A DNA stretch of 18,961 bases from Hondaea fermentalgiana (lineage: Eukaryota; Sar; Bigyra; Thraustochytrida; Thraustochytriidae), in NCBI GenBank assembly GCA_014084085.1, contig NPFB01000107.1, positions 43,040 to 62,000 of the forward strand, given 5' to 3'. The translations under genes and the position numbers were made by a program. Positions 7,383 through 15,356 of this stretch are shown one piece after another. The notes under the pieces were generated by a model that was not told the origin of the DNA, did no database searches, and saw nothing but the letters and a program-made list of their open reading frames with translations. Numbering within the stretch: the first letter of the stretch is position 1; the number at the start of each line of letters is the position of its first letter.

Positions 7383-8666
7383 TTACTTGTTCTTGAACTT
7401 GACGGCCTCGTCAGAGCCACCAGTGGCGTTACCGGGGCTGTAGGAGTGGGCGCCAACACCGGCGAGGGAGCCGTTCTGGGCAATGAGGTACTCGTCACGG
7501 ATGGGCTTGTTGTCAAAGATGCACTCGAGAGTCTCAATGACACCAGCGGCGTAGCGGTGCTGGGCCGAAAGGCTGGTGCCGGAGATGTGCGGGGTCATGC
7601 CGTGGTTGGGCATGGTGCGCCACGGGTGGTCACGCGGGGGAGGCTGGGGGAACCAGACATCACCGGCGTAGCCAGCGAGCTGGCCGGACTCGAGGGCGCG
7701 CTTGATGGCGTCGCGGTCGCAGATCTTGCCGCGGGCGGTGTTGATGAGGTAGGCACCGCGCTTGAACTTGGAGAGCATCTCCTCGTTCATCATGTTCTCG
7801 GTCTCCGGGTGGAGCGGGCAGTTGATGGTCACAACGTCGCAGACCTTGACCATGTCCTCCACGGTCTCGTGGTAGGTGAGGTTGAGCTCCTTCTCGACCT
7901 CGGGGGAGAGGCGGTGGCGGTCAGTGTAGTGCAGCTTGCAGTCGAAGGGAGCCATGCGGCGGAGGACGGCAAGACCGATGCGGCCCGCGGCGATGGTGCC
8001 CACGCTCATGCCCTCGACATCGTAGCTGCGGGAGACAGCGTCGGCAATGTTCCAGCCACCCTCGCAGACGATCTTGTGGGCGGGCACGAAGTTGCGCACG
8101 AGGGTGAGGATGTGCATGCACACGTGCTCGGCGACGGAAATGGAGTTGCAGAAGGTGACCTCGGTGACGGTCACGTTGTTCTTGCAGGCGGCCTCGAGGT
8201 CGACGTGGTCGGAGCCGATACCGGCGGTGAGGCAGGCCTTGAGGTTCTTGGCCTTGGCGATGCGCTCGGCGGTCATGTAGGCGGGCCAGAAGGGCTGCGA
8301 GATGACAATGTCGGCGTCCTTGAGCTCCTTTTCGAACTGCGAGTCGGGGCCATCCTTGTCGCTGGTCACGACGAGAGTGTGGCCGCGGTCCTCGAGGAAC
8401 TTGCGAAGGCCGAGCTCGCCGGAGACGCAGCCGAGGAGCTCACCGGGCTGGAAGGGGAGCTCGCTCTGCGGCGTCGGGGTGGTCTGGCCATCCGGGTACT
8501 TTTCGATGTGGGGGATGTCATCGCGGGCGTACTTGGGAGGGTAGCCGGTCTCCGGGTCGTCGTAGAGGGCGACGAGGACCTTCATGTCCTGGCGGGCCGA
8601 GGCATGGAGGCCGCGGGCGGAGCCCATACGGCGGGCGACGCTGCGCATGCTGCGGGAGGCGAGCAT
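7383..8666 (-). CDS. FDH: NAD-dependent formate dehydrogenase, mitochondrial
   Basis: 427 residues; ATG at 8666-8664 (aaaATG, A at -3); stop TAA at 7385-7383. It oxidises formate to CO2 with NAD+, giving NADH. Residues 1-26 are Arg/Ser/Ala-rich with no acidic residue, a typical mitochondrial presequence. Family residues line up with Pseudomonas sp. 101 FDH at a constant offset of 28: N174 (Asn146, formate binding), D249 (Asp221, NAD rather than NADP), R312 (Arg284), Q341 (Gln313) and H360 (His332, the catalytic pair with Gln). I150 corresponds to Ile122. PFWPAY (125-130), TAGIGSDH (147-154), the dinucleotide fingerprint GTIAAGRIG (223-231) and TPHISGTSLSAQ (358-369) are all intact. It belongs to the D-isomer 2-hydroxyacid dehydrogenase superfamily but is clearly FDH. 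The very strong C/G-ending codon bias suggests high expression and leaves a long antisense open frame, which is a shadow. Confidence 0.97.
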   Translation of the reverse strand: MLASRSMRSVARRMGSARGLHASARQDMKVLVALYDDPETGYPPKYARDDIPHIEKYPDGQTTPTPQSELPFQPGELLGCVSGELGLRKFLEDRGHTLVVTSDKDGPDSQFEKELKDADIVISQPFWPAYMTAERIAKAKNLKACLTAGIGSDHVDLEAACKNNVTVTEVTFCNSISVAEHVCMHILTLVRNFVPAHKIVCEGGWNIADAVSRSYDVEGMSVGTIAAGRIGLAVLRRMAPFDCKLHYTDRHRLSPEVEKELNLTYHETVEDMVKVCDVVTINCPLHPETENMMNEEMLSKFKRGAYLINTARGKICDRDAIKRALESGQLAGYAGDVWFPQPPPRDHPWRTMPNHGMTPHISGTSLSAQHRYAAGVIETLECIFDNKPIRDEYLIAQNGSLAGVGAHSYSPGNATGGSDEAVKFKNK

Positions 8667-8813
8667 TTTCCTTGCTGCTGATTTAAGTTGTCCCCTTGTC
8701 AGTTAGTTTTCTGGTTGTTTACGCACAAGATCAAAGGGGTCATTTGATTGGCCGCTTTCCGTGTCGTTTGCGCTATCGCCTGGACTCAAGAGTCGAGCAT
8801 GCTCTGCTCAATC

Positions 8814-8872
8814 CATGCTCAAGTCATGCTCAATGCTCAAGTCATGCTCAATGCTCAAGTCATGCTCAATGC
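8814..8872. repeat. 18-bp tandem repeat upstream of formate dehydrogenase
   Basis: The unit catgctcaatgctcaagt occurs perfectly at 8825-8842 and 8843-8860, with partial copies on both sides (8814-8824 and 8861-8872). Each unit is itself built from atgctcaa sub-repeats. It lies about 150-210 bp upstream of the FDH ATG, in the promoter or 5' UTR. Confidence 0.9.
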
Positions 8873-9031
8873 GCAAAAGATTACAAGCCTACCTTGCCTC
8901 CTCTCTCTCCATGTATGTCACGCACCTTCTTCCTTCCTTCGATTATGCTTCTCTCCTCGCTTGGCTTTTCTTCTTCTTCTTGGCGCGGGGCGTTGCGGTT
9001 CTGCTGCGAGCCCAGCCCGCCCCAATCCCAG

Positions 9032-9094
9032 CCGCATCGCATCGATTCACATCGCATCGCATCGCGTCGAGTCGAGTCGAGTCGAGTCGAGTCG
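9032..9094. repeat. Pentanucleotide array (gcatc)n passing into (gagtc)n
   Basis: Units of gcatc/atcgc (9032-9065) pass into five or six uninterrupted gagtc units up to 9094. The two motifs differ at only one or two bases, suggesting one array that mutated and re-expanded. It is non-coding. Confidence 0.9.
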
Positions 9095-10955
9095 GTCTCC
9101 AGCCCGCCCCATCTCAGCGCCCCTACCTCACAGTCACTTCTGCTCGCCCCGCGTCCAGCGCACACCCTCCCTTCTCCCCCCCTCTGCCCCACAGCGCACC
9201 TCAGCTCCCTCCTCTGCGGGCGCAGGATCCGTCCGCCGCCGTGAAGACGCGCGCCGCAATCGAGACCCGCCGGGCTTCTTTAAAACTAACTGTAATAAGG
9301 AGATCTGGCTACTGCGCTCCGCCGCGCCGCTCTGGTCCGCTCCGGCCTGCGCTGCGCAGGGCGTCGTCTCGCGGACCCGGCCGGGGCTGAACCGGACGGA
9401 GCTCGGCGCGGCGGCGTGCTTGACTTCACCGCGGACATCGACCGCCTGGACGCAGCAGCGTTGCAGGCGGATGTGGATGGAGAGATCAGTCGATCTTGGC
9501 GAGGGGAGGCGAACAACAGAAAAAAAAGATCGGCGGTAGGACCAGCCGAACAGCCAGCTGCACTGCCAGAGGGGGGGAAATTCACTTGCGCGCGCGGCGC
9601 CGAAGTGAAGAATCCCGCACGCGCACAGTGGGGAGGAGACGGCGAAAGGAAACCCGGGCGTGCAGAGGGGACGCAGGCGAGGCGTCGACTGGGACGCGCC
9701 CGGAGCGTCCCAGCGAGAGCGGCAATGGAGCAGCAGAGCAGAGCAGAACAAATGATGGCGAGGACGAGCTCGGGATGTGCGCGGGCAACGACGCGGCCGG
9801 GCTCGGGGAGGAGCGCAGGCGAAACGGAGAGAGGGAAGAGCTGCGCCTGCGACGCGGAAAGCCCGGGCGCGAATGAATGAAACCGCGGCTGGATGGACGA
9901 CAGCATTCGCCGACGCCGGGGCCGATCGATTCGGCGCGGCCGGTGAAGCAGAGGGCGCCCTGCGAGTCTTCCTCGCAAGTGAACGCTGCGCAGCGAGCTT
10001 GATGCGATGCACAGCAGTCGCACCAGCTGCAGCTGCAGACGACGGCCTTGCGCGAGGTCTGTAGCGCCGAGGCGCAGGAACGCGAGAAATGGAGGTCGTC
10101 TCGCAGCGACGATCCAAGTTGAGCAACAAAATCGTGCATGCTCATGCCTGCATCCAAAATTTCGGAAACCACGAAACCCGATCCAGGTTGCTTCCGAGGC
10201 CCCACCCACGTGCGAGGGCGCCCCAGAAAACGTCCGGGCCGGCCTCGGCGCAGGCCGCCACCAGTGCAGCCCACTGGCGATGGCGGCTCGAAGATCTTGC
10301 AAGCCTCGGCTTTGAGCGGGCACGCGCTGCCGCGTGCTGGTGCGTGCGCCCCCGAGCGAGCGGGCGCGAGCACTGCGCGCGACACGACAGCAAGCGAGCA
10401 CGACCTGACCTCACTGACAGGAACGCTGGTCGCAGGAAGTCATCCAAAGTGGATCACTTCGGGTTCTTTACGGCCGCAGTCCGCATCGCGCGAAACAAGC
10501 AAGCAGCAGCTTTCTTGCTTTGTTTCGATGCGCTCCTTGTTACCGTCGCGACCACGGCGGCCGCAAGAATCGGTCGCGGCAGGCACTACAGGTACGCACG
10601 CACGCCCGCCGATCATTCCACGCCCGCTCTGTAGGCTCGCAGGCGCCAGCGGTGAAGCAGCAGATTTTTGCAACTGTGCTTGCTGCGTGCGGCCAGCAGG
10701 AGCAGCCAGCTCATGCGCGGGGTCGGGTTCGAGAATCCGTCCCGAACTCGTGCACTTTGCAGTTGAGAGCCCTCCAAGAGAACCTTTGGGCACCATGATG
10801 TTCGGCGGGTGCGCAGATCGATCTCGTTCTCGCGCGGTCTCCGACCGTCCTCGCTTCCTCGAGCCGCACTTTTCCGCACATATCCTTCCTCGTTCAGTAT
10901 CTTTTGCAGCAAGAGTTAGTTAGTGCGTGTGCGAGTGTATACGCGGCAGTGGCAG

Positions 10956-11138
10956 CTAGCTGGCAATGGAATGATCCTCTCGGAGTGGACGTTGGTGTGA
11001 GTTTGTCGGGGCCACGTAGATTTGGATCTTGGCGCGCATCATCTGGCCGCGCTGCGACGGCAGATCCACGTGCGGATGGACCGTACCGTCGAAATCCGTG
11101 TCGCTGGCCGGCGAATCAGGCTCCGGACCTGCGTCTTT
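10956..11138 (-). pseudogene. Coding-like fragment, possible exon or gene relic (low confidence)
   Basis: Between an in-frame TGA at 11141-11139 and a TAG at 10958-10956 there is a 60-codon open stretch on the minus strand. Its central 43 codons have a strongly G/C-biased third position, a mixed second position and a balanced acidic-then-ordered residue composition (for example PSQRGQMMRAKIQIYVAP). That contrasts with the Arg/Ala/Ser-rich noise of the surrounding frames. A cag lies just upstream on that strand, so it could be an internal exon, but no matching donor exon in a consistent phase was found. I do not recognise the product. The codon-aligned plus-strand frame is an alternative but has weaker codon periodicity. 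Confidence 0.22.
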
Positions 11139-11821
11139 TCAAAGAGCACCTCGATCCTTCTTACCTTTCCGCTGCAGCCCTGCCTCTCGCGCGTGGATCC
11201 GCCGGTCGATCAGTTTCCAGAATGTACAGCCTGTCGAGAAGCATGAAACTCCTGCGCTGCAGGCTTTGTTGCAGGTCGCCACCTCGTTGCGTTTCCTGCT
11301 CCAAATTCTATATTCATTCGTCGGCGATGCGCCATCGCCGGTCAGTTGGTTACTCTGCTCGGAAAAAGGCTCCTGTGCCCTCGCCCTGCTGCCGGCAGAA
11401 GGATCTTCTATCTTCTGCGGGACGTCAACTTGAAACCTCGCGCACGCTGCACGCCTCGCGTTGGCCCCTTTCTCCCTCGCTCGCTCGCTTCCTTCGCTCA
11501 ATCCTTGGTTCGTTCCGCCGTCAGCTTGAGAGCGCCTTGCAGAACCCTTCGCGCAACAAGGCCCGGTTCGCGCAGTGGGATAGCGTGCAAGGCGCAGGCG
11601 GTCGGTCCTGTCCTTCCTACTGCCGGAGAAGTAGAGGAAGATGCACGCCGTCTCGACTTGAAGGCTGCAGCAGCGTCAACGCAGAGCAGAGCAGAGCGAA
11701 CAAAGCGAATGGTGGAAACTTGTAAGTATCTTTCAGCTTTCCAGGCCTGCCCTGCCCAGAGTGGTGCGTGGCACTTGGTGCCACTCTGATCAGACTCGAC
11801 GAATCAGCACGCACGCATGCA

Positions 11822-11864
11822 CGCAAGCATCGCAAGCAAGCAAGCAGGCAAAGCAAGCATGCAA
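11822..11864. repeat. Imperfect (GCAA)n microsatellite
   Basis: Runs of gcaa, with gcat and ggca interruptions, over about 43 bp. This is the reverse complement of a ttgc motif and thus the same family as the (GCTT)n type repeat elsewhere in the window. Non-coding. Confidence 0.8.
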
Positions 11865-12741
11865 CACGCCGCAGCCGCGATGCCACGGCGTTTCCGCGGC
11901 GCTGTGTTTTGGTCTTGGCTGCGCTTGCCGGCGAGATCGGGACCGTCGCGCGCACTTTCCCACTCGGCCCGCGCGCGGCAGCGGCTCGAACTTCGCTTCA
12001 CGCACCGCGGGCGTTAGCTGCAGCTGCGCGCGGAAACGGCCGGAGCCCGGACGCGGACGCGGAGCCACGCACGCACGCAGCGCAAGCCCGGCGCGACGCG
12101 GCCGGCAGCGGTGCGGCCACTGCGGCGCCGCTCTCGCGTTCCGTTCCCGAGAGAACGGCCGCGCACGGACCGCTTTCCGCCCCTCAGCTGCGCCACAGCA
12201 ATTTCTTTCCGAGTCTCTCGCTTCCTATCTTATCAATCTATCTTTATATCTTTCCCGCACGCTGCTGCTGGGACCACGACGTTTATGGCGACCGGGTCCT
12301 CGGTGTTCCTGCTTAGACTTTGATCAAAAGTCGCTACGCTGAAAGTCGGGCCCACGGACGGACCAACCGGGAGGAGAGGCGCGAGCGACGTGCGCGTACG
12401 TGTACGTACCGAAGACGCGCCGCGAGGCTCGTCTTCGAGGCGCGCGCGTACGTCGTGGTGCGCGACTGCGCCGTTCCGCCGACAACGCGCGGCAGCGGCC
12501 TGCACAGTTTACCTGCCTGTCAGGAATGGTATGCGAGGAGGGAGCCGAGTGACTGCCGAAGGTACGACCTCCGCTTCGCTTCGCATCGCATAGTTTGCCC
12601 GGACGCAAAGCCCGCGGAGGGGCTCGCGTCTGCCTGCGTCTCAGGCTGTGTCTGCGTCTGCGTTGTGCTCGGGCTTGGGCTTGGCGAGGACCGTCGTCAT
12701 GCCATACATAGCATCCTACTACTACATACATGCATGCATGA

Positions 12742-12919
12742 AGGCGCGCGTTGAAGAGCAAGACGGCGCGCAAGAAGGGCGACGAGCCGGACTTGCAAAA
12801 CTCCGTCATCGACGAGTACCCGGTGTGCGCCTACTGGGAGCGCCTCGGGGGGAGGGGGGGGGGGGGGGGGGGTGTTAGCGAGCCTCGGCGAGTCTCTATA
12901 TTCCCGCATGGAGCGGTGA
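12742..12919 (+). pseudogene. Possible small gene interrupted by a G19 tract (frameshift or homopolymer miscount)
   Basis: From 12742 (after TGA 12739-12741) to about 12846, frame 1 has striking coding character: G/C-ending codons and a balanced, Tyr/Trp-containing peptide with the core IDEYPVCAYWERLG. It runs into a G-rich block (12847-12872). Immediately after the block, another frame reads LASLGESLYSRMER and stops at TGA 12917-12919. The two parts are out of phase by one base, so a tract one base shorter (or two longer) would join them. No ATG opens frame 1; TTG stands at 12751. A speculative intron (gt at 12529 directly after an ATG at 12526-12528, ag at 12755-12756) would supply a start in phase. 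The family is not recognised. Confidence 0.35.
12847..12872. repeat. Homopolymer tract G6-A-G19
   Basis: Six G, one A, then nineteen G without interruption. Such a tract is a well-known source of length errors in sequencing and of true slippage, and it sits at a frame change between two coding-like segments. Confidence 0.97.
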
Positions 12920-13152
12920 GGGCGATGTAGAGGCGGCGCGGCATGGTGTACTTTGTACGTATAGTAGTAGTACTCGGCAACGCAGGGGCCGCCGTCGGGG
13001 ACAGACTGGCAAAAACAAAGAGCTCGAACCTCGGCGCCGCGACGGAGCGAAGGGAAGGCCGGCCCGGACCGGACTTGGCGGCGCCCCGCGCGGAGGAGGC
13101 GTGACGTGTCGGGCGGCCAGACAGGATTGGGGAGATCGAGCGGGAGAACAAG

Positions 13153-14835
13153 ATGGCAGCGGAAACGCTAAAGGACCGCAAGAACGGGGCCGTCCCCAAG
13201 GACACATCTGCTGCAGGAGCAGAGCCGAGCGCCGACAGGACCGTTCGCAAGAATGTAGCAGGGCCCAGCGAAGGCGCACTTCTAGCCAAGTCCATGCTTA
13301 TGTTCGCAGCGCTCGTGGCAGCCCTCGCCGGCGTTGTGGCCCTCGCGCTCCAACACGACCCGAAAACCAAGGCCGCCGTCGTGGATTTCTTTCCCGAGGA
13401 GGTGGTCATTGCAGTGGAGGACGCCACGGGTCTCTCGCTGCTGACGCGCGGGGGCTTCAAGCGCGAGTCCAAAAGCGTGTATTCGCAGGATACTAAACGC
13501 GAACCTTCGGTGCAGTTTACCGTCCACTTTAACGGCGACGGGCTCAGCGAGGGTCTGTCCAAATCCTCCGCCGACTACCCGGGCCTTGACGCACTTATCC
13601 GCGACGCCTGTCTGGCGCTACCCGAGATTCTGTCAAAGGTCACTAATGGAGACGAAAAAGCTGCTGTACAAGTATGCGAACCCGAACTGGGAGCCAAGCT
13701 TTTCACGGATCGGGGCCGACGCGTGCTCTCCTTCTTCGACATTGAGGACGGCCAGCGAACATATGTGGTTCCCCAAGGACTCAACTTTGTCTGGCCTTTG
13801 GCCAAGGTCGGCAGTGTCTGGCACCCGGATAGCGTGGAAAGCCCCGTTCCAGGCAAGCCCATCGCGCTTCGACAGCTCAGCATGTCGCCGCGTGTCTTTA
13901 CCGTGGAAAACTTCATGTCTCCGGACGAAATGGATGCCATCCTCGAGCACAATCGCGAGCTGCTGAAACCGAGCGAGGTCGGTTTTGCAGGCTGGCGCGA
14001 CAAAACCCGCACGAGCAGCACGGCGTGGGACTTTCACTCGTGGGCCGCGCGCAAGGTCCAGAAACGTAGCTTCGATCTGCTTGGCATGGAGTTCCAATCC
14101 GACATGGCCGACGCCGTTCAGGTCCTCCGTTACAACCTCACCGAGTGGTACAAGCCGCACACCGACTGGTTTGCTGAAAAGGCCTACGACGGCCACGACC
14201 CTAAAGTCAACAACGGCACCAACCGTTTTGCCACCGTCTTTTTGTATCTGACCGACGTCGAAGAGGGCGGCCATACGGTTTTCCCGCTGTCCAAGACGCA
14301 CGAGGGTTACAATGGCGAGCAACTGGTCAAGCCGGGCACGGAGCGGACCGCCGGCTACATTGCGCAGAGTGACGCCGAGTGGGTCTGCAACACATCGTCA
14401 ACGGCGCTCCGCTCAGAGCCAAAGGCCGGCAACGCTGTTCTTTTTTACAGTCAAGAGGCTGATGGATCACTCGACAAATTAAGTCTGCACGGCGGATGTC
14501 CCGTCATTAAAGGCACCAAGTACAGTGCCAACGTGTGGATTTGGAACCGTCCCAAGCCACGCAAAGACCAGGCAAAGGATGGAAAGCCGGCCAACTCCAA
14601 CGGTATCGAAATGCGCTTCCACAACGCGCGAGGGGAAGCCGTCGAGCTCTTTTGGGATGATGGCTCCGACAAGGGGGTTTTTCAGGTTGTGCTTGGGCCC
14701 GGTGAATACTCACCCATGACCACCTATCATGGCCACAGCTTTTTCGCACGAGTCAAGGGTGGCACGGAGCGCATCTTTTCTTTTACTGCCAATGACAAGG
14801 ATAAGGGCAAGGAAAAGATTGCCACCATCAACTAA
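13153..14835 (+). CDS. Membrane-anchored prolyl 4-hydroxylase fused to a C-terminal VHL-like beta domain
   Basis: 560 residues; ATG at 13153 with A at -3 and G at +4; stop TAA at 14833-14835. A single hydrophobic segment (about 47-66) after a polar N-terminus suggests a type II anchor, with the rest in the ER/Golgi lumen. Sequons at N328, N354 and N413 fit this. Residues 245-465 are a 2-oxoglutarate/Fe(II) dioxygenase of the prolyl 4-hydroxylase type: iron ligands H336 and D338 in PHTDWF, distal H446 in LSLHGGCP, and the 2-oxoglutarate-binding K456 ten residues later, the same spacing as in collagen P4H alpha subunits. It would convert peptidyl proline to 4-hydroxyproline using O2 and 2-oxoglutarate. 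Residues 485-549 align to the pVHL beta domain core without gaps (see the domain entry). Many hydroxylases end after the catalytic domain, so the extra C-terminal domain is the oddity. P4H call is firm; the VHL-like call is good but not proven. Confidence 0.93.
   Translation: MAAETLKDRKNGAVPKDTSAAGAEPSADRTVRKNVAGPSEGALLAKSMLMFAALVAALAGVVALALQHDPKTKAAVVDFFPEEVVIAVEDATGLSLLTRGGFKRESKSVYSQDTKREPSVQFTVHFNGDGLSEGLSKSSADYPGLDALIRDACLALPEILSKVTNGDEKAAVQVCEPELGAKLFTDRGRRVLSFFDIEDGQRTYVVPQGLNFVWPLAKVGSVWHPDSVESPVPGKPIALRQLSMSPRVFTVENFMSPDEMDAILEHNRELLKPSEVGFAGWRDKTRTSSTAWDFHSWAARKVQKRSFDLLGMEFQSDMADAVQVLRYNLTEWYKPHTDWFAEKAYDGHDPKVNNGTNRFATVFLYLTDVEEGGHTVFPLSKTHEGYNGEQLVKPGTERTAGYIAQSDAEWVCNTSSTALRSEPKAGNAVLFYSQEADGSLDKLSLHGGCPVIKGTKYSANVWIWNRPKPRKDQAKDGKPANSNGIEMRFHNARGEAVELFWDDGSDKGVFQVVLGPGEYSPMTTYHGHSFFARVKGGTERIFSFTANDKDKGKEKIATIN
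14605..14799 (+). other. VHL-like beta domain at the C-terminus of the prolyl 4-hydroxylase
   Basis: Residues about 485-549 of the protein. Against the core of human pVHL recalled from memory, the segment from Trp88 to Trp117 aligns without gaps. W501 matches Trp88, the PG of LGPG (514-517) matches the PG of LPPG, and YHGH (525-528) matches the pVHL motif YRGH. Thus H528 sits at His115, T524 at Ser111, F530 at Trp117 and Q511 at Tyr98. His115, Ser111, Trp117 and Tyr98 are pVHL hydroxyproline-pocket residues; here one is kept and two are conservatively changed, while Tyr98 is replaced, with F510 beside it. No alpha-domain (elongin-binding) segment follows, and the protein ends soon after, so a ubiquitin-ligase role is not expected. 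Confidence 0.65.
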
Positions 14836-15014
14836 ATCATTCTATCCATCAAAACAAACATGTGTAAGCACAAGAATGGACAAGAGGCCGGGTCGAATCA
14901 GCTCGTTGGAACTGACATGAACAGACTTGAAGCAAGCGTCATACTTTGGGTGCCGAGCCGCTTGTGCATTGATGAAGTATCTCAGGGGCTTGGGGAAGAG
15001 CATGACATTTATCT

Positions 15015-15020
15015 AATAAA
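15015..15020 (+). terminator. Candidate polyadenylation signal AATAAA for the prolyl hydroxylase transcript
   Basis: An exact hexamer in the plus sense about 180 bp downstream of the stop codon. Whether this lineage uses the canonical hexamer cannot be judged from one case, so this is a position-based suggestion only. Confidence 0.3.
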
Positions 15021-15220
15021 ATCCTTTGCCATGGCAAGCTTTTCAATCTCCTTTTGTTCGCTCGACACAATGGGTATAGGCAGCAAAATGAATCTGTAAC
15101 ACAACAACAAACAATTCAACTTAAAACTTATTTTTGCCGTAAGAGACAAGCAGAAGGGAGGGAAAGTGAGGAAATATTAGAAGGGCTCGGAACGAAAGGA
15201 AGGAACGTAAAAAAGGACCC

Positions 15221-15297
15221 GGAAAAAGGAAAAAAAAAGGAAAGAAAAAAAGGGAAAGAAAAACGAAGAAAGGACGAAAGGAAAAAGAAGGAAAAAA
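15221..15297. repeat. Homopurine-homopyrimidine tract (A/G on plus strand)
   Basis: 77 bp contain only A and G apart from C at 15264 and C at 15275. Purine-rich sequence with more interruptions extends left to about 15140. On the minus strand it is a T/C tract just beyond the stop of the 15357 gene. It is an asymmetric simple sequence with no coding character. Confidence 0.9.
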
Positions 15298-15356
15298 TGC
15301 GGCACGCCACACAGCGCAAGAATGCTGGCTGGGAAATTCTTCTTTGCACGTGCGAG

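Larger units (their letters stand above)
8667..12741. other. Long GC-rich, repeat-studded gene-poor region (about 4.1 kb)
   Basis: No gene of family level could be supported. Many overlapping frames stay open on both strands at once (for example across 9134-10401), which is what stop-poor GC-rich DNA gives; their translations are Arg/Ala/Ser/Pro-rich and unbalanced. The left end must be the FDH promoter and 5' UTR and contains an 18-bp tandem repeat and a pentanucleotide array. Further right are a GCAA-type repeat (11822-11864), one coding-like fragment on the minus strand (10956-11138) and the possible start of a small plus-strand gene that ends at 12919. Confidence 0.6.
14836..15356. other. 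Convergent intergenic region, 521 bp
   Basis: It lies between the 3' ends of the plus-strand prolyl hydroxylase and the minus-strand nuclear protein gene, so it should hold both 3' UTRs. Seen: AATAAA at 15015-15020, about 180 bp after the hydroxylase stop, and a purine-rich tract on the plus strand. No gene is seen; the open frames here follow from the purine/pyrimidine asymmetry. Confidence 0.7.

Noticed and set aside
7446..8681. 411-codon plus-strand open frame
   Set aside because: Antisense shadow of formate dehydrogenase; its Val/Gly/Ala/Asp-rich translation is what codon bias on the sense strand forces.
9416..9880. Plus-strand 154-codon frame with a plausible-looking beginning
   Set aside because: It opens with GTG, follows several stops, and after about 30 residues becomes Arg/Ala/Gly-rich noise; other frames are equally open.
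9134..10401. Three overlapping minus-strand frames of 267 to 371 codons
   Set aside because: All are open together with plus-strand frames over the same stretch; composition is Arg/Ala/Ser/Pro noise, no motif, and stop-poor GC-rich DNA explains them.
10730..10765. tRNA-like T-arm string (ggttcgagaatcc)
   Set aside because: The flanking bases do not form the T stem, and no acceptor stem or anticodon arm is found upstream.
10138..11725. Two plus-strand frames of 261 and 273 codons
   Set aside because: No motif, hydrophobic pattern or codon periodicity; Arg/Ser/Pro/Cys-rich translation typical of non-coding GC-rich DNA.
12831..13562. 243-codon minus-strand frame
   Set aside because: Antisense shadow of the prolyl hydroxylase N-terminus running into the poly-G tract (poly-Pro).
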